A DNA stretch of 58,868 nucleotides from Comamonadaceae bacterium (GCA_027486255.1 JAIXPL010000022.1:1-58868), one strand, 5' to 3'; counted from the stretch's first letter, positions 24,750 to 34,151 are shown. The notes: generated by a model not told the origin, from the letters alone. Program-made: numbers and translations.

Positions 24750-24825
24750 GCGGGAATAGCTCAGTTGGTAGAGCGCAACCTTGCCAAGGTTGAGGTCGAC
24801 GGTTCGAGACCGTTTTCCCGCTCCA
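24750..24825 (+). tRNA. tRNA-Gly, anticodon GCC
   Basis: The 76-nt cloverleaf has acceptor stem GCGGGAA/TTCCCGC, D-arm GCTCAGTTGGTAGAGC, anticodon loop TTGCCAA with anticodon GCC, T-arm GGTTCGAGACC and an encoded CCA end. It decodes GGC and GGU. A strong hairpin follows 7 bases later. Confidence 0.97.
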
Positions 24826-24832
24826 CATCTTC

Positions 24833-24863
24833 AAAACGCCCGGTCCACGACCGGGCGTTTTGC
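24833..24863. terminator. Bidirectional intrinsic terminator after tRNA-Gly
   Basis: ACGCCCGGTC (24836-24845) pairs with GACCGGGCGT (24849-24858), flanked by AAA and TTTT. It can stop tRNA transcription from the left and the FemAB-like gene from the right. Confidence 0.85.
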
Positions 24864-24881
24864 TTTGGTGGCGCCCCTTTT

Positions 24882-25808
24882 TTAAAAAAAGGTGCCTGCC
24901 AGCGTCAGCACCTGGCCACCGGTGCCCAGCTTGAAGCGGGAGATGCCGGGCAGCTCGTGCGTGTTCACGCCGCCCAGGTCGAGTTGCTCGAAACCTTGGC
25001 CCTGCAGGTGTTCGATGGCCCGCCACAGCAGCAGGTTGTGCACGTTCAGGCGCCGGCCTTCGTCGCTGGACCAGCCCATGTGGTAAGTGGCACCGCGTCC
25101 ATGAAAGAGGAAGAGCATGGCGCCGGCCAACTCTTTGCCTTGCCGTGCGGTGCTCATCACATAGGCCTGCGAGGGCTTGTCATGGGCATCGATGTAGGCG
25201 CCCACCAGCTCGGTGGGCAGGCCATGAAAGCCCCGGCTCATGCGCTGCTCGCCTTCGCGCCTGAGCAACTGTTCACAGGCCTGCCGGTCGGCCTGGACCT
25301 GCACGCGCAGGCTGAGCTCGGCTTCGGCCTTGGCCAGGCGGTTGCGCCACTTGCCGTCCAGGTCGGCCCGCAGAGCTGCCGTGCTGCGGCGCAGGTCGCA
25401 CAACACGGTGGAGTAGCCGGTCATCACGCGGTGGAGCCTGGCCATCTCTTGGGCCTGCAGCTCTTGCGCCCCGGTATTGGGTGAGAGCAGGGCGATGCGC
25501 AGAGGCCGCACCGGCACTGAGCGCTGCAGTTCGCGGTAAGCCACTTGTCGCTCTGTGCCCGTGAGCGATGGGGCCCAGACTGGCCCGCGCGTGCACGAAG
25601 CCAGGCTCAGGTAGCCGGCCACCCGGCGGCAAATGAACTGCGCCAGTCCCCGCACAGCGCCGTCCACCTCGATGTGGGCACGGTGCACCTGCACGCCCAG
25701 GGTGCGCATGGCCTCGCCGTAGGCCCAGGCCTGCTGCAGCGAGCCGCCGTGCTGCGTGTGAAAAGTCTGCCAGCCGGCCCGGTCTATCTGATTCCAACTC
25801 ACCTTCAT
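24882..25808 (-). CDS. FemAB/GNAT-like acyltransferase
   Basis: The 308-residue protein lacks a signal peptide or membrane helix and reads as two tandem GNAT-like folds, as in FemAB/lipid II aminoacyltransferase-type or BioF2-like proteins. Recognisable blocks are GSLQQAWAYGEAMRTLG, RGPVWAPSLTG, KWRNRLAKAEAELSL, GKELAGAMLFLFHGRGATYHMGWSSDEGRRLNVHNLLLWRAIEHLQGQGFEQLDLGGVN and LPGISRFKLGTGG. Proteins of this type transfer aminoacyl or acyl groups to cell-wall or exopolysaccharide precursors. The substrate is not evident. It ends at the bidirectional terminator after tRNA-Gly. Confidence 0.75.
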   Translation of the reverse strand: MKVSWNQIDRAGWQTFHTQHGGSLQQAWAYGEAMRTLGVQVHRAHIEVDGAVRGLAQFICRRVAGYLSLASCTRGPVWAPSLTGTERQVAYRELQRSVPVRPLRIALLSPNTGAQELQAQEMARLHRVMTGYSTVLCDLRRSTAALRADLDGKWRNRLAKAEAELSLRVQVQADRQACEQLLRREGEQRMSRGFHGLPTELVGAYIDAHDKPSQAYVMSTARQGKELAGAMLFLFHGRGATYHMGWSSDEGRRLNVHNLLLWRAIEHLQGQGFEQLDLGGVNTHELPGISRFKLGTGGQVLTLAGTFF

Positions 25809-25879
25809 GGGGCCTCATCATACGAAGCTCGGCCGCGGCCTGGTCGCTTGCTCCACAATGCGATCTGCCGAGCCTAATC

Positions 25880-26062
25880 ATGAAAAAAACCGCTGAGCAC
25901 ACCATCCTGGGCCACGATTTGTCCAAGCCCCGCCTCACGCTGGCAGGGGCACTGTGGTGCATGGTCTACCTGGGCGTTCCGGTGCTGCTGCTGGGCAGCC
26001 TGCTCGATGCGCTGGCGCAGTGGCTGTTCGGCTGGTGCCTGGGTTGGTGGTGCGTCATCTGA
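25880..26062 (+). CDS. Small membrane protein (60 residues)
   Basis: The protein has a short charged N-terminus (MKKTAEHTILGHDLSKPRL) and one or two hydrophobic stretches (AGALWCMVYLGVPVLLLGSLLDALAQWLFGWCLGWWCVI). It is divergent from the FemAB-like gene with a 71-base spacer. The layout resembles small conserved integral-membrane proteins of Burkholderiales, but I cannot assign a function. Coding is plausible, not certain. Confidence 0.5.
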   Translation: MKKTAEHTILGHDLSKPRLTLAGALWCMVYLGVPVLLLGSLLDALAQWLFGWCLGWWCVI

Positions 26063-26207
26063 TGGCTAGGCGGGCCCAGGGCATGCGCTGCTTGTTCAAG
26101 TAGAAGCCCCTACCTCTCCATAACCCTCATAGCCAAGCCCCCTACCCTGACCTAGGATTCCCAAACACAGACGGCCAAGGCCGATCACATAACAAGGAGA
26201 GCATGTC

Positions 26208-26981
26208 TTGGTGGCAGAGATCATTCTGGAAACGCGTGGCTTGACCAAGGAGTTCAAGGGCTTCGTGGCGGTCAACCAGGTGGACCTGCAGGTCCAGCGC
26301 GGCCATATCCATGCCCTGATCGGCCCCAATGGTGCCGGCAAGACCACTTTCTTCAACCTGCTGACCAAGTTCCTGCCGCCCAGCGCCGGCAGCATCACCT
26401 TCAATGGTGTGGACATCACGCACGAAAAGCCCGCCCAGACCGCGCGCCGTGGCATCGTGCGCTCCTTTCAGATTTCAGCGGTCTTTCCCCACATGACGGT
26501 GCTGGAGAACGTGCGCGCCGCCTTGCAGCGCCAGCTGGGCACCTCGTTTCATTTTTGGCGCTCGGAAAAAACCCTCTGGCCCCTGCATGAGCGCGCTCGC
26601 CAGCTGCTGGCCGAGGTGGACCTGCAAGACTTCGAGGACGAGCTCACCGTCAACCTGCCCTACGGTCGCAAGCGCGCCCTGGAGCTGGCCACCACCCTGG
26701 CGCTGGAGCCCGAGTTGATGCTGCTGGACGAACCCACCCAGGGCATGGGCCACGAGGATGTGGACCGTGTCACGCAGCTCATCAAGAAGGTCTCCAGCGG
26801 CCGCACCATCTTGATGGTGGAACACAACATGAACGTGGTCTCGCGCATCGCCGACCGCATCACGGTCCTGCAGCGCGGCGCGGTGATCGCCGACGGCCCG
26901 TATGAAGAAGTCTCGCGCAATCCCCTGGTGATCGAGGCCTACATGGGCGCGGCCGACACCGAGCTGGTGGGAGCGCACTGA
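26208..26981 (+). CDS. Branched-chain-type ABC transporter ATP-binding protein (LivG-like)
   Basis: The 257-residue protein has Walker A GPNGAGKTT (Lys45), the LivG insert SGRTILMVEHNMNVVSRIADRITVLQRG, a LivG-type signature region (NLPYGRKRALELATTLAL) and Walker B ELMLLDEPTQGM. TTG 26208 is the likely start, 8 bases after AAGGAG; an ATG at 26203 is out of frame and soon stops, and GTG 26211 is an alternative. It is first in a five-gene transporter cluster and overlaps livF by one base. Confidence 0.9.
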   Translation: MVAEIILETRGLTKEFKGFVAVNQVDLQVQRGHIHALIGPNGAGKTTFFNLLTKFLPPSAGSITFNGVDITHEKPAQTARRGIVRSFQISAVFPHMTVLENVRAALQRQLGTSFHFWRSEKTLWPLHERARQLLAEVDLQDFEDELTVNLPYGRKRALELATTLALEPELMLLDEPTQGMGHEDVDRVTQLIKKVSSGRTILMVEHNMNVVSRIADRITVLQRGAVIADGPYEEVSRNPLVIEAYMGAADTELVGAH

Positions 26982-27685
26982 TGGCCGCTGAATTCCTGCA
27001 CATCGACAAGCTCAACGCCTGGTACGGTGAGTCGCACATCCTGCATGGCGTGAACCTCACCGTGAACGAAGGCGAGGTGGTGTGCTTGCTGGGCCGCAAC
27101 GGCGCCGGTCGCACCACCACCCTGCGGGCCATCGTGGGCCTGACGGGCGCGCGCACCGGCTCCATTCGCATTCGTGGACAAGAGGCCATCCGGTTGCCGG
27201 CCCACAAGGTGGCGCGCCTGGGCATTGGCTATTGCCCGGAAGAGCGCGGCATCTTCGCCAGCCTCTCGGCCGAGGAAAACCTGATGCTGCCCCCGACCAT
27301 TGCCAGTGGTGGCATGGGCCTCGATGAGATCTACGCCATGTTCCCCAACCTCAAGGAGCGCGCTGCCAGCCCGGGCACCCGCTTGTCGGGCGGGGAGCAG
27401 CAGATGCTGGCGGTGGCCCGCATCCTGCGCACCGGTGCCCGCCTGCTGCTGCTCGACGAAATTTCCGAGGGCTTGGCGCCGGTCATCGTACAAAAACTGG
27501 CCGAGACCATCCGCATGCTCAAGGCCAAGGGCTACACCGTGGTGCTGGTCGAGCAGAACTTCCGCTTCGCCGCGCCTCTGGCCGACCGCTTCTACGTGAT
27601 GGAGCACGGCCGCATCGTGCAGCAGTTCGCCCAGTCAGAGCTGGCTGGCAATACGAAGATGCTTCAGGACTACCTGGGCGTCTGA
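26981..27685 (+). CDS. Branched-chain-type ABC transporter ATP-binding protein (LivF-like) with Arg in Walker A
   Basis: The 234-residue protein has the LivF order: GRNGAGRTT at residues 38-46, signature LSGGEQQMLAVARIL, Walker B LLLLDEISEGLAP and the H-loop region. The Walker A position normally occupied by Lys is Arg44. The partner LivG keeps its lysine, so the heterodimeric ATPase may have one canonical and one degenerate site. It starts on the last base of the livG stop codon. Confidence 0.9.
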   Translation: MAAEFLHIDKLNAWYGESHILHGVNLTVNEGEVVCLLGRNGAGRTTTLRAIVGLTGARTGSIRIRGQEAIRLPAHKVARLGIGYCPEERGIFASLSAEENLMLPPTIASGGMGLDEIYAMFPNLKERAASPGTRLSGGEQQMLAVARILRTGARLLLLDEISEGLAPVIVQKLAETIRMLKAKGYTVVLVEQNFRFAAPLADRFYVMEHGRIVQQFAQSELAGNTKMLQDYLGV

Positions 27686-27719
27686 TCTTTTTTCATTGAC
27701 CACCCGAGAGGAAACAACC

Positions 27720-28928
27720 ATGAAACTCAAGACCCTCGCAGCAGCCCTGGCCTTGGCCGTCGGCACCTTAGGCACCATTGGCACCCAGGCGCAGGCGCCC
27801 GGCCCCGTGAAGATCGGTTTCATCACCGACATGTCCAGCCTCTATGCCGATATCGACGGCCCGGCCGGCGCCGAAATGATCAGGATGGCCGTGCAGGACT
27901 TCGGCGGCAGGGTGCTCGGACGGCCCATTGAAGTGCTGACCGCCGACCACCAGAACAAGGCCGACGTGGCCAGTTCCAAGGCCCGCGAATGGATCGACAA
28001 GGACGGCCTGTCCATGCTGATCGGCGGCACCAGCTCCGGCACGGCCATTGCCATGTCCAAGGTGGCATCCGAGAAGAAGCGCCCCTACATCGTGATCGGT
28101 GCCGGCTCCTCGCGCCTGACCAATGAGGACTGCTCGCCCTACACCGTGCACTACGCTTATGACACCGTGGCCCTGGCCAAGGTGGCGGGCTCGGCCCTGG
28201 TCAAAGCCGGCAACAAGAGCTGGTACTTCCTGACCGCCGACTACGCATTTGGTCACTCCCTGGAGGCCGACGCCACCACCGTGGTCAAGGCCAACGGCGG
28301 CTCGGTGGCCGGCTCGGTGCGCCACCCGCTCAATGCCTCGGACTTCTCGTCCTTCCTGCTGCAGGCCCAGGGCTCCAAGGCCCAGATTCTGGCCTTGGCC
28401 AATGCCGGCGGCGACACCATCAATGCCATGAAGGCCGCCCGTGAGTTCGGCATCAACAAGACCATGAAGGTCGCCGGTCTCCTGGTGTTCATTAACGACG
28501 TGCACAGCCTGGGCCTGGGTACCACCGAGGGCCTGCAGCTGGCCGACAGCTGGTACTGGAACCAGGACGACGCCAGCCGCGCCTTCGCCAAGCGCTTCTT
28601 CGAGAAGTTCAAGCGCATGCCTTCGAGCATCCAGGCGGCCGACTACTCGGCCGCCATGACCTACCTCAAGGCCGTACAGGCCGTGGGCACCACCGATGCC
28701 GACAAGGTGATGGCCGAGCTCAAGAAGATGAAGATCTCGGACTTCTACCACCAGAACGCCACCATCCGCGCCGATGGTCGCCTGATCCACGACATGTACC
28801 TCTACCAGGTCAAGGCTCCGAAGGAGTCCACCACCCCCTGGGACTATTACAAGCTCGTGGCCAAGGTGCCCGGCGACCAGGCCTTCACCACCTTGGCCGA
28901 ATCGCGCTGCTCGCTGGTCAAGAAGTAA
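27720..28928 (+). CDS. ABC transporter periplasmic substrate-binding protein (LivJ-like, type I fold)
   Basis: The 402-residue protein has a signal peptide (MKLKTLAAALALAVGTLGTIGTQAQA) and the Peripla_BP_6 pattern: VKIGFITDMSSLYADIDGPAGAEMIRMAVQDFGG, RPIEVLTADHQNKADVASSKAREWID, WYFLTADYAFGHSLEADAT and VGTTDADKVMAELKKMK. Related proteins bind branched-chain amino acids, amides or aromatic acids. The downstream aromatic-CoA operon makes an aromatic ligand plausible here, which is inference. GAGAGGAAAC precedes the start. Confidence 0.9.
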   Translation: MKLKTLAAALALAVGTLGTIGTQAQAPGPVKIGFITDMSSLYADIDGPAGAEMIRMAVQDFGGRVLGRPIEVLTADHQNKADVASSKAREWIDKDGLSMLIGGTSSGTAIAMSKVASEKKRPYIVIGAGSSRLTNEDCSPYTVHYAYDTVALAKVAGSALVKAGNKSWYFLTADYAFGHSLEADATTVVKANGGSVAGSVRHPLNASDFSSFLLQAQGSKAQILALANAGGDTINAMKAAREFGINKTMKVAGLLVFINDVHSLGLGTTEGLQLADSWYWNQDDASRAFAKRFFEKFKRMPSSIQAADYSAAMTYLKAVQAVGTTDADKVMAELKKMKISDFYHQNATIRADGRLIHDMYLYQVKAPKESTTPWDYYKLVAKVPGDQAFTTLAESRCSLVKK

Positions 28929-28953
28929 ACCCTTTGGCAACTGCATGAGCAGG

Positions 28954-28985
28954 CGGCGCCCCTGGTCTGAAGGCCGGGGGCGCCG
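28954..28985 (+). promoter_or_regulatory. Stable GC hairpin between binding-protein and permease genes
   Basis: CGGCGCCCC (28954-28962) pairs perfectly with GGGGCGCCG (28977-28985) around a 14-base loop, 25 bases after the binding-protein stop and 29 bases before livH. There is no T run. Such hairpins often protect the upstream mRNA so that the binding protein is made in excess. Confidence 0.5.
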
Positions 28986-29014
28986 TGTGCGTCAACCCTA
29001 GAAGAAAGAGATCG

Positions 29015-29899
29015 ATGGAGATCTTCGGCATACCGCACCAGGCCTTCCTGGGCCAGCTCATGCTGGGCCTGGTCAATGGGGCGTTCTACGCCATGCTCAG
29101 CCTGGGCCTGGCGGTGATCTTCGGCCTGCTGGACATCGTCAACTTCGCCCATGGCGCGCTCTACATGCTGGGCGCCTTTGCGGCCTGGATCCTGCTGGAC
29201 AAGTTCGGTGTGGGTTACTGGTATGCGCTCTTTCTGGCTCCGCTCATCGTCGGTGCGTTCGGGGTGGTGATCGAGAGAGTCTTCTTAAAACGCCTCTACG
29301 GCCTGGACCCGCTCTACGGCCTCTTGCTGACCTTTGGTCTGTCCCTCATTCTCGAGGGCGTGTTCCGTGAGCTCTATGGCGTGTCGGGCCAGTCCTACCA
29401 AGTGCCTGAACAGCTCAGCGGCGCCACCAACCTGGGCTTCATGATCCTGCCCAATTACCGCGCCTGGGTGGTGGTGGCCTCCTTGGTGGTGTGCCTGGGC
29501 ACCTGGTACCTCATTGAGCGCACGCGCCTGGGTGCCTACCTGCGCGCGGCCACTGAAAATGCCAAGCTGGTGCAGGCCTTCGGCGTGAATGTGCCGGTGA
29601 TGGTGATGCTCACCTACGGCGCCGGCGCCGCGCTGGCCGGGCTGGCCGGCGTGCTGGCCGCGCCTGTGATCCAGGTCACGCCGCTCATGGGCTCGAACCT
29701 CATCATTGTGGTGTTTGCCGTGGTCGTGATCGGCGGTATGGGCTCCATTCTGGGCTCCATCGTCACGGGCCTGGCACTCGGGCTGGTGGAGGGCCTCACG
29801 CGGGTGTTCTATCCCGAGGCCTCCAACGTGGTGGTCTTCGTCGTCATGATCATCGTGCTGATGCTGCGGCCGGCCGGTCTCTTCGGAAAGGAGGCCTGA
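29015..29899 (+). CDS. Branched-chain-type ABC transporter permease (LivH-like)
   Basis: The 294-residue protein has about eight membrane helices and the LivH opening GLVNGAFYAMLSLGLAVIFGLLDIVNFAHGALYMLGAFAAW. It also has RAATENAKLVQAFGVNV, the cytoplasmic coupling segment, and VVIGGMGSILGSIVTGLALGLVEGLT near the end. ATG 29015 is chosen, since the preceding in-frame residues are charged and unconserved. It is 2 bases before livM. Confidence 0.92.
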   Translation: MEIFGIPHQAFLGQLMLGLVNGAFYAMLSLGLAVIFGLLDIVNFAHGALYMLGAFAAWILLDKFGVGYWYALFLAPLIVGAFGVVIERVFLKRLYGLDPLYGLLLTFGLSLILEGVFRELYGVSGQSYQVPEQLSGATNLGFMILPNYRAWVVVASLVVCLGTWYLIERTRLGAYLRAATENAKLVQAFGVNVPVMVMLTYGAGAALAGLAGVLAAPVIQVTPLMGSNLIIVVFAVVVIGGMGSILGSIVTGLALGLVEGLTRVFYPEASNVVVFVVMIIVLMLRPAGLFGKEA

Positions 29900-29901
29900 C
29901 C

Positions 29902-30846
29902 ATGCTGCTCAACCGCCTGGCCTTGGCGCTCCAGCTGGCCTTGCTGGCGCTCCTGCTGGCCGCCCCCCTGCTGGGTCTGTACCCGGTGTTCGTGATGAAG
30001 CTGCTGTGCTTCGCCCTGTTCGCCTGCGCTTTCAACCTGTTGCTGGGCTTTACGGGCCTGCTGTCCTTCGGCCATGCGGCCTTCTTCGGTTTTTCGGCCT
30101 ATGTCACCGGCTGGCTGATCAAGGCCCAGGCCTGGTCGCCCGAGCTGGCTTTGCTGGGTGGCGCCGTCACCGGTGCGGGTCTGGGGGCCGTGTTCGGCCT
30201 GGTGGCCATCCGCCGCCAGGGCATTTACTTCGCCATGATCACCCTGGCGCTGGCGCAGATGGTGTTCTTCATCTGTTTGCAGGCGCCTTTCACGGGCGGC
30301 GAGGACGGTCTGCAGGCCGTGCCGCGCGGCACCTTCCTGGGCGGGCTGGACCTGGGTTCGGACACCGCCATGTACTACGTGGTGGCCGCCATCTTCCTGG
30401 CCTGCTACCTGGGCATCTCGCGCATCGTCAATTCGCCTTTCGGCCAGGTGCTCAAGATGATCCGCGAGAACGAGCCCCGCGCCATCTCGCTGGGCTACGA
30501 GGTCGACCGCTACAAGCTGCTGGCCTTTATTTTGTCGGCGGCCTTGGCCGGGCTGGCCGGCTCGCTCAAGACCCTGGTGATGGGCTTTGCCACCCTGTCC
30601 GATGTGCACTGGTCCATGTCCGGCGAGGTCATCCTGATGAGCCTCTTGGGCGGGGTGGGCACGCTGTTCGGTCCCGTCTTGGGTGCAGGCATCGTGATCG
30701 CCCTGCAGAACCTGCTGGCTGACAAGGTCGGCTCCTGGGTCACGGTCATCATCGGCGCCATCTTTGTGGTCTGCGTGATGACCTTCAGGAAGGGCGTGGT
30801 GGGCGAGCTCCAGGCCTTCATCGACCGCCGTTTCCGCCAGCGCTGA
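29902..30846 (+). CDS. Branched-chain-type ABC transporter permease (LivM-like)
   Basis: The 314-residue membrane protein has the LivM pattern CAFNLLLGFTGLLSFGHAAFFGFSAYVTGWL, IRRQGIYFAMITLALAQMVFF, MIRENEPRAISLGYEVDRYKLLAFILSAALAGLAGSL and SGEVILMSLLGGVGTLFGPVLGAGIVIAL. It completes the transporter. The 117-base gap to the next operon contains the large palindrome at 30896-30919. Confidence 0.92.
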   Translation: MLLNRLALALQLALLALLLAAPLLGLYPVFVMKLLCFALFACAFNLLLGFTGLLSFGHAAFFGFSAYVTGWLIKAQAWSPELALLGGAVTGAGLGAVFGLVAIRRQGIYFAMITLALAQMVFFICLQAPFTGGEDGLQAVPRGTFLGGLDLGSDTAMYYVVAAIFLACYLGISRIVNSPFGQVLKMIRENEPRAISLGYEVDRYKLLAFILSAALAGLAGSLKTLVMGFATLSDVHWSMSGEVILMSLLGGVGTLFGPVLGAGIVIALQNLLADKVGSWVTVIIGAIFVVCVMTFRKGVVGELQAFIDRRFRQR

Positions 30847-30853
30847 GTCCTCA

Positions 30854-30877
30854 GGCAGGACATACCCGCATCCTGCC
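30854..30877 (+). terminator. Possible weak terminator after livM
   Basis: GGCAGGA (30854-30860) pairs with TCCTGCC (30871-30877) around a 10-base loop, 8 bases after the livM stop. No T run follows, so it may be only a stabilising hairpin. Confidence 0.3.
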
Positions 30878-30895
30878 CGGGGATGATTGAGTCTT

Positions 30896-30919
30896 AAATA
30901 GTTTAGGTCTAAACTATTT
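30896..30919. promoter_or_regulatory. 24-bp palindrome (11+2+11) upstream of the aromatic-CoA operon, operator candidate
   Basis: The left arm AAATAGTTTAG and right arm CTAAACTATTT are perfect reverse complements around GT. It lies 45 bases before the monooxygenase start, an ideal site for a repressor. MarR-type repressors that respond to aryl-CoA esters use sites of this size. No regulator gene is adjacent. Its core TTTAGGTCTAAA recurs with one change at 3576-3587. Confidence 0.65.
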
Positions 30920-30963
30920 TCCGACTTTCCTGCCCCGCTCGGGCGGGACACCAAGGAGCACCC

Positions 30964-33288
30964 ATGAAAATCGTCTGCATCGGTGGCGGCCCCTCGGGCC
31001 TTTACTTTGCGCTGCTGATGAAGCAACTCAACCCCGCCCACGACATCACCGTGGTCGAGCGCAACAAGCCTTACGACACCTTCGGCTGGGGGGTGGTCTT
31101 CTCCGATGCCACCATGGACAACATGCGGGCCTGGGACGCACCGACGGCCGAGGTCATTCAGAAGGCCTTCAACCACTGGGACGACATCGAGCTGCACTTC
31201 AAGGGGCAGGTCATCCGCTCCGGGGGCCACGGTTTTGTGGGCATCGGCCGCAAGAAGCTGCTCAACATCCTGCAGTTGCGCTGCGAGGAGCTGGGCGTCA
31301 AGCTGGTGTTCGAGGCCGACGTGGACAGCGACCTGGACTTCCCCGACGCCGACCTCGTGATCGCCAGCGACGGCATCAACTCCCGGGTGCGCACGCGCTA
31401 CGAGGATGTGTTCAAGCCCGACATCGCCCTGCGCCCGAACCGCTACATCTGGCTGGGCACGAACAAGCTCTACGACGCCTTCACCTTTCTGTTCGAACGC
31501 ACCGAGCACGGCTGGTTCCAGGCCCATGTCTACAAGTTCGACGAGAACACCACCACCTTCATCGTCGAGTGCCCCGAAGAGGTGTGGCTGGCCCACGGCC
31601 TGGACCAGGCCGACCAGACCCAGTCCATCGCCTTTTGCGAGCAACTCTTTGCCAAGAACCTGCAAGGCGCCAAGCTCATGACCAATGCCCGCCACCTGCG
31701 GGGCTCGGCCTGGCTGAACTTCCAGCGCGTGGTGTGTGGCCACTGGTGGCTGCGCAATGCGCAGGGCAGCCATGTGGTGCTCATGGGCGATGCCGTGCAC
31801 ACGGCGCACTTTGCCATCGGCTCGGGCACCAAGCTGGCCATTGAAGATGCCATTGAGCTCACGCGCCAGTTCAAGGCCCTGGGCGATGACCCGGCACAGC
31901 TGCCCGAAGTGCTGGCGGCCTACCAGGAGGCCCGGCGCGTGGAGACCCTGCGCATCCAGAACGCCGCCTGGAACGCCATGGAGTGGTTCGAGGTGTGTGG
32001 CCACCGCTACTGCGACCAGCTCGAGCCCGAACAATTCATGTACTCCATGCTCACGCGCAGCCAGCGCATCAGCCACGAGAACCTGCGCCTGCGCGACGCA
32101 GCCTGGCTGCAGGGCTATGAAACCTGGTTCGCCGAGCGGGCGGGCGTGCAGGTGCGAGGCAAGGCCCCGCCGCCCATGTTCACGCCCTACACCTTGCGCA
32201 GCGTGACGCTGAAGAATCGCATCGTGGTCTCGCCCATGGCGCAATACTCTGCGCAGGACGGTCTGGTGGGCGACTACCACCTGGTGCACCTGGGCGCGCG
32301 CGCCCTGGGCGGCGCGGGCCTGGTGATGGTCGAGATGAGCTGCGTCAGCCCCGAAGGCCGCATCACGCCCTCCTGCCCTGGCCTGTGGACCGATGCGCAA
32401 GGCCAGGCTTTCAAGCGCATCGTCGACTGGGTGCACACGCAGTCCGATGCCAAGATCGGCCTGCAGATCGGTCATGCCGGCGCCAAGGGCTCGAGCTGCG
32501 AGCCCTGGACCGGCGGCGGCATGGACCAGCCTTTGCCCCAGGGCAACTGGCCGCTGCTGGCCGCCAGCGCCCGGCCCTACCTGCCCGATGGCCAGGTGCC
32601 GCGCGCCATGACCCGCGCCGACATGGACCGGGTGCGCGACGAGTTCGTGGCCGCCACGCGGCGCGGTGCCGACGCCGGCTTTGACTGGCTGGAGCTGCAC
32701 TGCGCCCACGGCTATTTGCTCTCGGGTTTCATCTCGCCCCTGAGCAACCACCGCAGCGACGAGTACGGCGGTGCACTGGAGAACCGCCTGCGCTATCCGC
32801 TGGAGGTGTTCCGCGCCGTGCGCGCGGCCTGGCCTGCACACCTGCCGATCTCGGTGCGCATCTCGGCGCACGACTGGGTGCCCGGTGGCATCACACCGAA
32901 CGAGGCCGTGCAGATCGCGCAGGCCTTCAAGGCCGCAGGGGCCGACATGATTGACTGCTCCTCCGGCCAGGTGCACCCGGACCAAAAGCCCACCTACGGC
33001 CGCATGTACCAGACGCCCTTTGCCGACCGCATTCGCCAGGAGGCGGGCATTGCCACCATCGCCGTGGGCGCCATCTACGAGGCTGACCACGCCAACAGCA
33101 TCCTGGCCGCCGGCCGGGCCGACCTGTGCGCCGTGGCCCGCCCGCACCTGGCCAACCCGGCCTGGACGCTGACCGAGGCCGCGCGCATCGGCTACACCCC
33201 GCTGGCCTGGCCGCGCCAGTACGTCTCGGCCAAGAGCCAGCTCGAGGCCAACTTCGCCCGTGAACAGGCCGCCTCCGCCAAGGCCTGA
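30964..33288 (+). CDS. Bifunctional FAD monooxygenase / old-yellow-enzyme reductase (2-aminobenzoyl-CoA or salicylyl-CoA type)
   Basis: The 774-residue protein is a fusion. Residues 1 to about 390 form an FAD-dependent aromatic hydroxylase: [14 protein letters not shown] at 7-20, [13 protein letters not shown], and [22 protein letters not shown]. Residues about 395-774 form an old-yellow-enzyme domain: [67 protein letters not shown] and [31 protein letters not shown]. This is the known layout of 2-aminobenzoyl-CoA monooxygenase/reductase and of annotated salicylyl-CoA 5-hydroxylases. The downstream RidA gene favours an amino-containing substrate. AAGGAG precedes the start. No CoA ligase is in the window. 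Confidence 0.9.
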   Translation: MKIVCIGGGPSGLYFALLMKQLNPAHDITVVERNKPYDTFGWGVVFSDATMDNMRAWDAPTAEVIQKAFNHWDDIELHFKGQVIRSGGHGFVGIGRKKLLNILQLRCEELGVKLVFEADVDSDLDFPDADLVIASDGINSRVRTRYEDVFKPDIALRPNRYIWLGTNKLYDAFTFLFERTEHGWFQAHVYKFDENTTTFIVECPEEVWLAHGLDQADQTQSIAFCEQLFAKNLQGAKLMTNARHLRGSAWLNFQRVVCGHWWLRNAQGSHVVLMGDAVHTAHFAIGSGTKLAIEDAIELTRQFKALGDDPAQLPEVLAAYQEARRVETLRIQNAAWNAMEWFEVCGHRYCDQLEPEQFMYSMLTRSQRISHENLRLRDAAWLQGYETWFAERAGVQVRGKAPPPMFTPYTLRSVTLKNRIVVSPMAQYSAQDGLVGDYHLVHLGARALGGAGLVMVEMSCVSPEGRITPSCPGLWTDAQGQAFKRIVDWVHTQSDAKIGLQIGHAGAKGSSCEPWTGGGMDQPLPQGNWPLLAASARPYLPDGQVPRAMTRADMDRVRDEFVAATRRGADAGFDWLELHCAHGYLLSGFISPLSNHRSDEYGGALENRLRYPLEVFRAVRAAWPAHLPISVRISAHDWVPGGITPNEAVQIAQAFKAAGADMIDCSSGQVHPDQKPTYGRMYQTPFADRIRQEAGIATIAVGAIYEADHANSILAAGRADLCAVARPHLANPAWTLTEAARIGYTPLAWPRQYVSAKSQLEANFAREQAASAKA

Positions 33289-33305
33289 ACCCGCAAGGAA
33301 TCACC

Positions 33306-34151
33306 ATGAGCATCGACCCCAGCCTGCTCGCAGGCAACCGCAAACCGCTGGCCGGCTACCAGGCGCGCCACTTTCATTGGCAGGTGCAGGGCCAGGTGGC
33401 CACCATCACGCTCAACCGACCCGAGCGCAAGAACCCCCTGACTTTCGACTCCTACGCTGAGCTGCGCGACCTGTTTCACCAGCTCAAGTGGGCCGAGGAC
33501 GTGCGGGCCGTGGTGCTGGTCGGCGAGGGCGGCAACTTCTGCTCGGGCGGTGACGTGCACGAGATCATTGGCCCGCTCATTGCCCTGAAGGCGCCGGAGC
33601 TGCTCATGTTCACGCGCATGACGGGGGAACTCGTGAAGACCATGCGCGCCTGCCCGCAGCCCCTCATTGCGGCGGTGGACGGCGTGTGCGCCGGTGCCGG
33701 CGCCATCCTGGCCATGGCCAGCGATCTTCGCCTGGGGACGGCCCGCAGCAAAACGGCCTTTCTGTTCAACCGCGTGGGGCTGGCTGGCTGCGACATGGGC
33801 GCTTGCGCCATGCTGCCGCGCATCGTGGGCCAGGGGCGCGCCAGCGAGCTGCTTTACACCGGCCGCAGCCTGGGCGGCGAAGAGGCCGAGCGTTGGGGCT
33901 TTTTCAACCGCTTGTGCGCCCCTGAGGACCTGCTGGCCCAGGCCCAGGCGCTGGCCGCTGAGCTGGCCGAGGGGCCGAGCTTTGCCAACGGCATCACCAA
34001 AACCATGCTGCACCAGGAGTGGTCCATGGGCATCGACCAAGCCATTGAGTCCGAGGCCCAGGCGCAGGCCATCTGCATGCTCACCGAAGATTTTTCGCGG
34101 GCGTATCACGCCTTCGTGGCCAAGCAGCGTCCGCGCTTTGAGGGCAACTGA
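33306..34151 (+). CDS. Enoyl-CoA hydratase/isomerase family protein
   Basis: The 281-residue crotonase-fold protein has [26 protein letters not shown], the first oxyanion-hole segment [13 protein letters not shown], and the second, [37 protein letters not shown]. It likely hydrates or opens a ring-derived enoyl-CoA after the monooxygenase/reductase. It starts 17 bases after the fusion enzyme and ends 1 base before the acyl-CoA dehydrogenase start codon. Confidence 0.9.
   Translation: MSIDPSLLAGNRKPLAGYQARHFHWQVQGQVATITLNRPERKNPLTFDSYAELRDLFHQLKWAEDVRAVVLVGEGGNFCSGGDVHEIIGPLIALKAPELLMFTRMTGELVKTMRACPQPLIAAVDGVCAGAGAILAMASDLRLGTARSKTAFLFNRVGLAGCDMGACAMLPRIVGQGRASELLYTGRSLGGEEAERWGFFNRLCAPEDLLAQAQALAAELAEGPSFANGITKTMLHQEWSMGIDQAIESEAQAQAICMLTEDFSRAYHAFVAKQRPRFEGN

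Noticed and set aside
24750..24825. tRNA-Gly as an attachment site for a genomic island containing the catabolic region
   Set aside because: I found no integrase and no duplicated tRNA 3' end at the other side; adjacency alone is not enough.
29809..33147. A 1112-codon open frame on the minus strand opposite livM and the aromatic monooxygenase
   Set aside because: It is antisense to clearly recognisable genes, crosses the intergenic palindrome, and its translation is His/Gln/Arg-rich with no family pattern; such long shadows are expected in GC-rich DNA.
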